From Sepioteuthis lessoniana (lineage: Eukaryota; Mollusca; Cephalopoda; Myopsida; Loliginidae): a stretch of 64,000 nucleotides of DNA. Location of the stretch: assembly GCA_963585895.1 (NCBI GenBank), contig OY757907.1, positions 111,142,502 to 111,206,501 of the forward strand, written 5' to 3'. Position 1 is the first letter of the stretch. Every line of letters begins with the position of its first letter. The translations under genes and the position numbers were made by a program. Below the pieces are notes generated by a model. It saw only the letters and a program-made list of their open reading frames with translations. It did no database searches and was not told where the DNA came from. Of the stretch, positions 31,845 through 41,259 are shown one piece after another.

Positions 31845-32430
31845 ATATACACGCATAATGAACGGCCCCTAATTTTTAGCCACAAAAAGGTATTTTTAAT
31901 CAGATATTGCGCGTAACAAACGACACCTAATTTTAACCACAAAAATGTGATTTTTATATTGCATGTAACAAACGATCCCAAACTTTTGACTATGCCAGCC
32001 TACAAAAATATTTTTTCAACATTCAAACATTTATCTATACTTTCAATACTTAATAACTATCAAAATCAATAAATACTGTAAATAAATAGCGTCGTATAGA
32101 CCTTGATGTAGCCAACCATGTTTACTTGGAAATGCCTAAATAAAAACTTTAAAAGATAATGAATTTTTTTCCTGTTTACTAATATTTGTACATACATTCA
32201 CAAGTGTTATAAATAGTAAACAATGTTAATTAAAATTTTCATTATCTTGATAGCTTTTATTTAAAGTATAGGCTAGGCGGGGACACTTGGGATCAAAGTA
32301 ACGGTAAGGTTAGGTTAAAAAACAAAGGGTGCTTCGACGTTTCAAAAACATCTCAGGTAATGAACGACACTTTTTTTAGGTGAAAAATTGGCTTTAAATT
32401 GTCCATAATACGAGAAAGTACATTATTTTG
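31845..32430 (+). repeat. Family I copy 2, with three subrepeats
   Basis: The left part holds three tandem units of about 55 bases (GCATAATGAACGGCCCCTAA, GCGCGTAACAAACGACACCT, GCATGTAACAAACGATCCCA). The rest parallels 13.77-14.2 kb, including CCTACAAAAATATTTTTTCA and GTTTCAAAAACATCTCAGG. Confidence 0.65.
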
Positions 32431-33000
32431 GGGGGGAATTATGATAAAGCATCAATCAAAATTCTTCCTTTTTTTAAATTTTCAAGATACTTCCATAGAG
32501 TTCTTCAGATTTCACTAATTTCTCAAGTACCGAGTTAAGAAATTATATGGAAAAAATCACTTATGTGACCGGATACATTGTTAGTTACGTGTCTATGATT
32601 AATAGGATATTCGGGTCTTTCAACACTCGACTACCGTATTGTCCCAGGCGGAGTTATTCACATCCTGGCTTGCATCTAACTAAAAACAACCCACGCATAG
32701 CCCCGGTGTCTTTTTCTGCTGCTTATGTGATAGTATCTATGCCCAATTCTTTGCCGATTCTGTTATACAACAACTAAGATATATATAAAAGAACAAGGAC
32801 ACTATAACAGAAAAAAAAAGGAAAAAAACAAAGAAAAAAACCCAGCAAAAAAAACAAAAAAAAAAAAAACAATCAGATTTCCGAATAGATCGTCTGAGAA
32901 AGACGTATTGACTATATACATTTGACGAGTTACGTTGAAGAAAAGAGAAACAGGGTATCTTTGTTGGATTCATTTATTTGCAAGATAAATTGGCAGTTCT
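32431..33000. other. Unassigned DNA
   Basis: No gene is seen. An A-rich tract is at 32811-32871. Confidence 0.6.
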
Positions 33001-33213
33001 TTTAATGGTATATCAACCTTCGTGAGTTATTTAATGCCAAAGACACCCTAGTAGAAAGATAGTTCTGGTACTATTTAACCTATAGTTGGTGGAGATGAGA
33101 GGGTTGTTACCTTTATCCAAAGTTATTAGTCTAAAAGTGAACGTTATGACGCGGTTGGAGTTTGAACTCCTTAACTACAATGTCGCAGTCCACCAAGTCA
33201 TTTGACTGACCGT
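33001..33213 (-). mobile_element. SINE family F copy 3
   Basis: The tail hairpin at the left reads AATAACTCACGAAGGTTGAT on the minus strand. Box-B-like GAGTTCAAACTCC is near 33157-33169. The head is decayed. Confidence 0.7.
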
Positions 33214-33419
33214 CTTAAAATATATATATATATGAAAGAAAGAGAAAGATTAGATTACTATCCCCCCCCCCAAAAAAACAACAACAAACGCCAAAGTTTA
33301 ATACCCAAGGATTCTTAATCGTCTAAGTTTCGGGAATAGGTTTCGTCAATATTAAGATCAAAGTAACGTCACGATGCCTGCAAGAAAATCAGAAATTAAA
33401 CAATTTCTGAATGATCCAC

Positions 33420-33745
33420 CCTGTCTTTAGTCATATGGATTGATTTTAACACCAATCTATTGTTATTTGTTATGTAGAGGTTAGGGAATCGCGTTCATTG
33501 TACTTACATTTTTAGTGTAGTTATTTAAGAGTTCTTTTTTGGCTCCTATCAAATACGACTAATTTCTAAACAGATCTATTCGATCCAAATATGGGACCTT
33601 AACAGGTACTATCACTTCAGATTAGAGTGGACCTGGGAGTTATGACAATGAAAGGGTACTCCACTTTTTCCAGACCTGGAGCTTCACCATCAGATGCGTT
33701 TTAATGTCATACCCAGGACATGTAGTCGTATAGAATTGAACCAAA
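33420..33745 (+). repeat. Family E copy, long form
   Basis: GAGGTTAGGGAATCGCGTTC on the left, AGTGGACCTGGGAGTTATGA, GAGCTTCACCATCAGATGCG and ATACCCAGGACATG on the right. Confidence 0.65.
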
Positions 33746-34391
33746 ATAAACAAATAAATAACTCACCTTTTCATAGATATACATTTTACATACAAGCCTT
33801 ATCTGTGGACACCATAAGAGAAGGTCAACATGTTCTCTAACTGCACGAAGGTTTTTTGAAATGTACTCCAAGGAAAGGATTTTCAGCCAACCGCTTTAAC
33901 ACTGAACTTTTTTTTTATTATCAAATATAGACCCAGACTGGACGTGGCCTGTTTTTTTCTCTCTAATTGCAAAAAAAAAAAAAAAAAAAAGAAAAAAGAT
34001 CAACTTTATTTTTCATTAAAATAAAGTATTTACCTATTGTAAAGTGTATGCTTATGAGTGAGTCACCTGCTATTTACTATAGAAATCACTGGTTTGTGAA
34101 TACAATTCCATTCTTTATCACTTTTCTGTTCACATTACACAAAAAATGAATACATTTTGTGTAAAAGATTCAGTAATTATATAAAAGCAAATATTTACGG
34201 GAGAACGCTATGCCTGAGAATATTTGTAAGAAACTAAAGAACTAATCTCCTTGACCATGGATAGAGTTGAAGTTATTTCTCCTTGTGAGGTGTCCCACAG
34301 CTTTAGAGTCATATCAAATTAACTAAAGCTTACTAAATAAAAACTACTTCGTTGTGGAGTAACGGTTTGCAAGCTCGTTTATGACCACTGA
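33746..34391. other. Unassigned DNA
   Basis: Nothing recognised apart from an A20 run at 33971-33990. Confidence 0.55.
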
Positions 34392-34690
34392 GTTCATTAG
34401 CGCAATGTTTATCGTCGTTTGAAATGGAGTCTGCGACCAGGTTTCTAATTCTGGACGACGAAGCTGTTCGCGTTTCACTTCGCGCTAATACCATTGGGAG
34501 GAAAAAAAAAAAAAAAAAGGGATGTATCCTTCTCTTCTCAGCGTGAATAGTAGGATAAATTGGGTTCTTTAGCTTTGGGTTAGACAACCAAGCTACGAAG
34601 AAAACTAAATTAAAACCAGCTTCAGTCAGCTTAAAAAGCCAACCATGTGTTACATCCTGCTTATGGTGGAAGGGTTGGGTAAATACAGCG
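34392..34690 (+). mobile_element. SINE family B copy
   Basis: GCGCAATGTTTATCGTCGTT (decayed box A), GTTTCTAATTCTGGACGACG (box B region), CGCTAATACCATTGGGAGG, an A run, then GGTGGAAGGGTTGGGTAAAT. A 128-codon minus-strand open frame here is only the reverse of the SINE. Confidence 0.75.
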
Positions 34691-35511
34691 AGTTCGATTC
34701 TTACTAAGTGATCCCACATTTTTTTTAGAAAGATTGCTTAGTAAACGCTTATGACCCTCACCCTAAGAAAATGCACCGGAAATATCAAATTTCCGACACT
34801 TATATCATAATATGTATATTTCACAGCACTTAAGTTCGGGAAGCGTTTTTGTTTTTATTGTTTTTTTTAATAACTCCTTGTTAACATGTGCGTTTATTTT
34901 TATCCTTGTTTTAGACTGTATTTAATTAAAGAAGCCCTCTCCCCCAACTCGCGCAAGATTTCTCCAAAACCAAGGTTTAACTTTAAAAGTTCAATATTTC
35001 TTTCATAGCATTTGGCGAATAAATAACCACCTTAAATAACCCCCTTTTAAATTACTCTTTTTTTTTTTCACTCCCCATTTTTATTTTATAATTCGGAAAT
35101 CCTTCTTTTAAGTGGTTTCTTCCCAACAAATTAATCTTGATTAATTTCCCACCGGTCCCGTCTTTTCGACACGGAAGGTCCTAACCTCTTCCAATTGAGA
35201 AGTTATTTACAACATACTCACAGTTCTTCAATATGAACTCGAGCGCACACACGCACACACCATTATGTAACCGTGTGAATGCGTTACTTTCTTTTCGTAA
35301 ATATCCGAACTTCAATTACGACAGGGGAAAAAGTGCAGTTTTTTTTTATATTTACTGGAAAATCTTGTATTTTACATAAATTAACTTTCATGAAGAAAAA
35401 TAAAAAAAATTCAAGTTGGCATTCTTTGCAAAACTGCGCAAAATATAAAATCACCAGTTTTAGCATTGGATATTTGAAAAGAGTTTTCATTGTCTTTTTA
35501 AGTTTAGTTAC
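34691..35511. other. Unassigned DNA
   Basis: No gene is seen; T-rich stretches near 34855 and 35060. Confidence 0.6.
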
Positions 35512-35607
35512 GGCATAATGCCAGAAGTATGAGACACAGTGAGAATCAATATCACTGACAATGGTTTGCTCATCGAGCTAGTTCACCATTACATCCTATC
35601 AGGTGCC
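35512..35607 (-). mobile_element. SINE family C copy (inverted pair, left)
   Basis: GACAATGGTTTGCTCATCGA and CACCATTACATCCTATCAGG; head towards the right. Confidence 0.55.
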
Positions 35608-35645
35608 ATAGTCTTCTCTCAACCCAACTCGATGGTATTATTAGA

Positions 35646-35735
35646 GCTCCTTGCGCGATATAATAATCCAGTAAACCATTGTTAATGAGATCGATTCTCA
35701 TTGGTGCCTCATGCTTCTCACTGTGTGCCCTGTCA
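35646..35735 (+). mobile_element. SINE family C copy (inverted pair, right)
   Basis: CTCCTTGCGCGATATAATAA, GTAAACCATTGTTAATGAGA, CGATTCTCATTGGTGCCTCA. With its left neighbour it forms a head-to-head pair about 40 bases apart. Confidence 0.6.
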
Positions 35736-35904
35736 AGCCAAATAAATGACATCTAAATCGTACCACCAACTGAGATGAATTATAAATCTAACACCATCAT
35801 GAGGCCATGCCTTTATGGGACCCTACACTAACTTTGAGTTCGCAGTAGGACGGTGAGAAATAACAGCTTAGTTCTAGGGAAAATTCACTCAAGGCAGTAC
35901 CTGC

Positions 35905-36075
35905 TTACCCACCTCATCTGAAGTGAGGTAAAGACCTGGGTTTATTGCCCGGTGCCTTAGGCGCACCTGAAAGGTAATGCCGATCGAATCTAAGCAATTT
36001 TCAAAACCACCGAACGCGAGGTTCGCTTTTTGTGTGGCATCCCACTGAGTCACATTTCGGTCTCGTGGGGAGCCA
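35905..36075 (-). repeat. Family K copy 3
   Basis: On the minus strand: GGTGCGCCTAAGGCACCGGG then CAATAAACCCAGGTCTTTAC, as at 3.6 and 5.3 kb, preceded by GCCACACAAAAAGCGAACC. Confidence 0.55.
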
Positions 36076-36505
36076 AATAAATACATTTTTATGGGAACCT
36101 AATAATTTGGTTTGCCCTCTCCGTCCTATCAACCATAAACAGTAATGAATATGGCTAATGTGTGATCGTCCGCAAACATACAGTGAGAAAAACAACAACA
36201 AACCTCAGTTTTTATTGTAGACATCCTCATTAAACAAGAAATGAATAATAAAAACATCAAATGCTACAGAATTTAAGTAACTATCCTTTCGTGCTAATCA
36301 ATTTCTCTATGAACCCAATTGTAAAGCGTAAATGCGCATTTAAAGTTTATTGGGCTTTGTTATTACTTCATCTGCGGTTTATATTAAGGAAGATAATCTC
36401 CGTATGTTTTAACTCTCACTACTAAGATCTTCATTTCGAGGTAATATTAGTTTATAATTAAAGTTCTTTTTTTTTTTTAAAACATCAGTCGAAGTTAATG
36501 ATGTG

Positions 36506-36640
36506 TTATGTCGTGCTGCTCGAACGGATTTCTCTAAATCTCTCTCGCCATCCGTCCCAATCATCCATCCCTTCCGGGGGCAATTCTTGGATCTACTATC
36601 TTATGCGTTTAGAGTGTCTTTTCTGCTAATCAAACACCTA
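36506..36640 (-). mobile_element. Decayed LINE C-terminal fragment
   Basis: Minus strand, ending in a stop at 36506-36508: the last codons read MDDWDGWRERFREIRSSSTT, preceded by IQELPPEG. This matches the usual end of the same LINE group as the 10.6-kb copy (compare IHDRDTWREC there), with much closer agreement at the DGWRER-REIR motif. Upstream codons have two in-frame stops and become unrecognisable past about 36640. Only the 3' end remains, as is typical of 5'-truncated LINE copies. Confidence 0.8.
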
Positions 36641-36807
36641 ACATTGTTCCACTCACATTCACAGAAAGATCAGCTTTCACTGACGTTACGCACGTTATCG
36701 TACTTGCAATCGAACTTCAAACATGTCTGATTTCGCTGTCAATCCTCCTCGACTGATTTGGGCTCCGAGTAAGAAAATTATTTGACCCTAAACCAATCCC
36801 ACCTGGT

Positions 36808-36887
36808 GGAGTCCCCGTAGCGTTATGGCCACAATGCTGGACGGTGGCCTCGAAGTAAGCGAGTTCAAACTTCAGTCATGCTATAAA
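36808..36887 (+). mobile_element. SINE family F head fragment
   Basis: GGAGTCCCCGTAGCGTTATG (box A) and GCGAGTTCAAACTTCAG (box B). No family F body follows. Confidence 0.6.
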
Positions 36888-36901
36888 ATTCACTTTAAGA
36901 A

Positions 36902-37068
36902 GGGCACCTTGGGCAGTGTAATAGTTAGCAAGCTGGACTAGCACACCTTTACGAGTGAGTTCGAGTCTCATTGGGTGCCCCATTCGTACGGTTTTGAGTC
37001 ATATCTTGTAAAAAAAAAAAAATAAATAAATAAATAAATAAAAGAATAAAAAAAAAGTTTAGTAAATA
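36902..37068 (+). mobile_element. SINE family C copy with A-rich expansion
   Basis: GGGCAGTGTAATAGTTAGCA, GAGTGAGTTCGAGTCTCATT, GGGTGCCCCATTCGTACGG. An A-rich (AAAT)n tract at 37010-37055 separates it from the usual GTTTAGTAAATAACT tail. Confidence 0.8.
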
Positions 37069-37244
37069 ACTAAACCAATCCCATGATCCCTTCTATACAA
37101 ATACGCTCCATCTTAAGTTAATTTTACGCTCCTCAAAATAGAGAGATCAGTTTTGGAGAATTTATTTCTCGTACCGCGGAATTTCTATATGAAGATATAA
37201 AGCGAACTATCTTAATATTATAATCTAATTTTAATGAAAGATTC

Positions 37245-37470
37245 CAGAGAAACTTGTTACTAGAGTCTCTTAGTGGGAATTAGAATACTCCCACCGTATC
37301 CCTGCAGAAGATAAGACCTTCCCCCACGAAAAAGCTGTCGTAGATATACCACTAAACTACATCTGATGGTGGGGCTCCAGTTCTGGAGATCTAGGAGTGT
37401 GGAGCACTAACTACTATTACTCCCAGGTCCACTGAGTGATAGTAACTTAGGTTTCCGTCTGTCGGACAAA
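37245..37470 (-). repeat. Family E copy
   Basis: AATACTCCCACCGTATCCCT, CATCTGATGGTGGGGCTCCA, ACTATTACTCCCAGGTCCAC. One of the better minus copies. Confidence 0.65.
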
Positions 37471-38410
37471 TAGATCCAATTGAAAAGTATGAGGTCGATA
37501 AGACCGTGTGCATAAAGAGAAAAAAAGAAAGAGACAAGGACAAAAAAAAAAAAGACAACACACACACACACACAAAGAAACTACACTAGCATGCCGATAG
37601 AAATCTACGCTAAACCCAGTTCCTAGACTTGAGGCATAAACGGCCTCCGAACAGGTTGAAATGCCGTTAAAATCAATTAGGTCTCTTGGTGCTTTGGGCG
37701 TCCTAGCACTGCCCGATTGCTCTGACTAGCTACTATGGCGAGAGTATTAATCGTTATTTTATGCCTAATGATAGCGGCCAGTAAGCCCTTGGGATCCAAT
37801 CCAAAGAAATAGCTGCATTTGTACGTATACATTTGCAAAGATCTTGAGTTCTATGGATTATGCATTCAACCTTTTTTTTAATTCCAACATTTTAACTCAA
37901 CACCGGTGATAAATGCGCAACTACCTCAATCTTCACTGTAGGTCATGCCCCATCTCTCGTTAAGTGCTGTCAAGGACGGGAAATAGAACCAAAAGGAATA
38001 AAATAATGCTCCTTTTATCCGAATGCCTGTTAAAGAGTAAACAGTTAAAAGTTCATCTTCAGCTGTCGTCCCACAATTTTAGCCTTGTACCAGACTAAGT
38101 TAAACCTTAAATATTTGCTGGAAGATCTGACTTTTACTTCCATCACCTCAACATGCTTATCTCCCAAATCAAATGCAACGATTTTCACAAGACGCCTTAT
38201 ATTTGCGTGGCCTGGTGCAAAATCTAAACTTAGGTGATTTACTAAGCGATCACCACATCCAATATTTTTGCTTTCACCAGTTGTTCAAAGTTTTGATTTT
38301 AAATAAAAAAATACATTTTTCACCGTGTAAAACAGAATTTCCTTTTTATTTCAGCTCCCTAATATAGAATAGTCATTTTTGTAAAATTAAATATTCGAAC
38401 CATAGTCATC
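37471..38410. other. Mostly unassigned DNA
   Basis: A family C tail fragment sits at 38081-38118 (GCCTTGTACCAGACTAAGTT). A short CA run is at 37559-37574. Confidence 0.5.
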
Positions 38411-38515
38411 ATCAACAAAGCTCAGCCTAGCACAAAGCTCCCAAAATAGAACAATTAGTGAAAATCGAACTCGCTTGAAATGGTCTACTCGCTAACCATA
38501 TTACGCAAGGTGCAC
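38411..38515 (-). mobile_element. SINE family C copy, decayed
   Basis: AAAGCTCAGCCTAGCACAAA (tail side), AAAATCGAACTCGCTTGAAA (box B side), CGCTAACCATATTACGCAAG (box A side). Confidence 0.65.
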
Positions 38516-38849
38516 ATTTTATATTTCTAGTAGTGGCTCATCCTTATCGAGAATGGCAAGCCAAATTGTCAAACAAGTTACTACTTTAGAGCATGTCCGA
38601 TCTTTAGGGAGAAGCCTGAATCATTGCGAAAGGAAGGCAAACTTTTAAATACATTCGAACCCTCGACAATAATGAATTTTACAAAAAAAACACGAATGGA
38701 CTGACCATATAGAGTATGGATTGAAAAGGTTTATTAAATACAGAAGTGGTCACATGTTCAATTAAGATTTAATGAAATTCAAATAGTAAATACAAAAATC
38801 ACCTAAGAATTATATTGCACTATCGCGTGAATACATCACATTACGGACA

Positions 38850-38850
38850 G

Positions 38851-38897
<47 letters not shown>
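38850..38897. repeat. (AC)n(AT)n microsatellite
   Basis: Seven AC units then about 16 AT units. Confidence 0.95.
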
Positions 38898-38901
<4 letters not shown>

Positions 38902-39070
38902 GGGAAATTCATCTAATAATTTCAACCTAAAAAAAAGACACTTATCAGGAAACTTAAAAGGATCTTGAATAAATTATACAGACAAAATTTGTCTTCATTA
39001 TTTAATGAAACATGCTTAAATGAATTACTACTGCCTAACTCCACGCACACACACATATGTATATATATTC

Positions 39071-39263
39071 ATTCACTAACAATGGTTTGTTAATCTGGCC
39101 TGCAAACCATTATATCACACACACACACACATATATTCACCAGTACAATACTTAATAAGGATTACAAAATTACAAATTCAGAAAGATTTTATTTCGTAAG
39201 TCTTGGACACGTCACGTGATATAATGGTTTGCAGGCCAGATTAACAAACCATTGTTAGTGAAT
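39071..39263. repeat. 48-bp perfect inverted repeat made of SINE head sequence
   Basis: The left arm 39071-39118 (starts ATTCACTAACAATGG) is the exact reverse complement of the right arm 39216-39263 (ends CATTGTTAGTGAAT). The 97-base spacer starts with a CA run. The right arm is the internal head of a family C SINE; the left arm is the same piece without its SINE. Confidence 0.95.
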
Positions 39264-39330
39264 TTGATTCCCACATAGTGCCCCATACGTTTGTTCTTGT
39301 GTCTCAACTAAGCTAAGTTTAATAAATAAC
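39208..39330 (+). mobile_element. SINE family C copy
   Basis: GTGATATAATGGTTTGCAGG (box A region), AGTGAATTTGATTCCCACAT (box B region), TTGTGTCTCAACTAAGC and tail AGTTTAATAAATAAC. Confidence 0.75.
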
Positions 39331-39840
39331 TATTCTGTCTGCCATGAAAGCTGTGAGATCCTGGCCGCCTTAGGAAGCTTTTACCTTCAGAAATATTGCT
39401 TTTAACTGGACTTGAACACTGACCACTAATACTGGCGCTAACAGCCACCTCAGCTGCTAGACCTAGAATATATAATTTCTTTTCTAGTGTCAATTATAGT
39501 CAGATTGATAAAGAAATATATACATGTAGTACCAAGATATACAAGCTGTAGTCGTAAAACGTACTGGCATCCACTAAAAAATGTAAAACACTAGTAGTTA
39601 GTATAGTTTAAAGTGAAGCAGACAGCTTTTTGGGTAATATCAGGTCCTTGGTTTAAGTTTGAACTCGTGACTGATATTAAAACAGAAGTAGGAGTCCTCC
39701 ATAATAAAACGAAAGTCTCTAGGAAACGAAACATACAAACAAACTACAATCGTATCAATCAATCATTACCTTTAGAATATTCTAAAATTTCATAAGAGAA
39801 AACGACGATTTAAAAAAAAAAAAATTTACGAAACAGAACA

Positions 39841-40160
39841 CGTTGGACTACCGTTTGAAAAGCGGTCGATGATTATATTTAAGTTTCTATTTAGAGAGAA
39901 GTGAAGAATTCTAATGAGCATTTCATTGTTATCTGTTATATTATTCAGAGCGAAATCAAACACCTCTAAAAGACCCCTGATCATTCTGATGCCACGATTT
40001 AGGATTCTAATTAACATTTAATCTCCGTCCTATAGAGAATTTAGACGATTCAATATGACAATCAGTGCGAAACCTGACCACGTTCCACGTAAAAATCATT
40101 TAGGCACAAATTAGACTGGAAATTGCCTTATTCTCAGAGCATCTCAAGTGTGTTGCTTGA
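39841..40160 (+). repeat. Family H copy 3, long
   Basis: AAGCGGTCGATGATTATATT, AGAGAGAAGTGAAGAATTCT, AGGCACAAATTAGACTGGAA and GCATCTCAAGTGTGTTGCTT in the order seen at 59.66 and 61.6 kb. Confidence 0.6.
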
Positions 40161-40450
40161 ATAATATTACTACTTTAATGTACATTTTAACTGGATCACA
40201 CACACAATGTGAATTTTACTTATATACTTGATGGCGTGTTATACATGACAAACCTACAAACTATTCATTGTCTTGGCCGGGCCATTATTTCATACATTCT
40301 TCATCAATTGTATCGCGAGATACAGCAATGTTTTCTTTTCTTAAGCCAGACAATGAAGTGTAAAGGTAAAAATATTCAAATGTCTCCAGTTTTATTTTAA
40401 ATGAAATTATTTCTAGAATTCATTAGTTCGAATAATTCATGCTAAAAAGA

Positions 40451-40477
40451 AAAAAAAAAAAAAAAAAAAAAAAAAAA
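40451..40477 (+). repeat. Poly-A tract, 27 bases
   Basis: Isolated A run just before the CpG-richer stretch. Confidence 0.95.
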
Positions 40478-40605
40478 GAAAAAATTGTTTTACAACTTTT
40501 AGATAATGGACGCAGCATATATTGTCCTATTGTAGACACTGACCAACGCGTGGAGTTTCCCGCTCTTTTGTTGACGTTGTGGAAGTCTCGTCTGCTTATT
40601 CGATA

Positions 40606-40734
40606 ATGTCGGCAAAAACTCCGCAGAATCCCACCGCAACACTGAAAATATCGATTCTCTTAAGGGGTTTGGGAGGTTTCACTCCGAATATGGAGAGAAC
40701 TGGATGCAGCGTGCGGGAGGAAATGGAAGTATAG
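40606..40734 (+). CDS. Candidate short open frame in CpG-richer DNA (42 codons)
   Basis: An open frame from ATG 40606 to TAG 40732-40734 begins MSAKTPQNPTATLKIS and contains RGLGGFTPNMERTG. The start has A at -3. The surrounding 40520-40760 stretch has far more CpG and C/G than its neighbours, as in gene starts of invertebrates. A second frame starts at 40814 (AAACATGG context, MEVLVPILDLIFEQEYYYY, stop at 40913). I recognise neither peptide. These may be untranslated leader or chance. There is no clear splice donor at the end of the first frame. Confidence 0.15.
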   Translation: MSAKTPQNPTATLKISILLRGLGGFTPNMERTGCSVREEMEV

Positions 40735-41259
40735 GAAGAATTACAAAAGAATTTTTTTGTTGCTGCTCTCGAGAAAAAAAAAAAAAAGAGAATTTTGTCC
40801 CCCCCCGCTAAACATGGAAGTGTTGGTGCCCATATTAGATTTAATATTCGAGCAAGAATATTATTACTACATCGAGAACTTTTTTATTATTATTATGATA
40901 GAAAAACCGTTTTAGGCTGAAGTTTTTGTTTGGCCATTCGAATTTTCAGTTCGGGTGGGGGAAGAGAAAAAAAAATCTGTGCCGACATGGATATTGGTTT
41001 TTGTGTGTGTGTGTGCATTTGTGTATGTGTGTTCGCATGTGGTCTACTCAGGAAAGATTTCTTCCTTCCTTCGGCCGGTTTTCTTGTAGTCCACAGCTTT
41101 GTTTGCGGAGGTGAATGGGCATACGTATGTACACAAAAACGAAAAGCGTACACAATGAGGTTTGAGACTAAATGCTTGTTTGTTTGTTTTTTAAATTCAT
41201 GTCTAAAAAGATCAACTCGACAAAAATAAATGAAAAAAAAAAAAATAAATAAAAGATCA

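Noticed and set aside
34333-34719. 128-codon minus-strand open frame
   Set aside because: It is the reverse of a family B SINE with an A-rich run that reads as phenylalanines.
40926-41229. Overlapping frames of 62-99 codons on both strands
   Set aside because: They run over a GT-rich stretch. The pattern on both strands argues against a gene.
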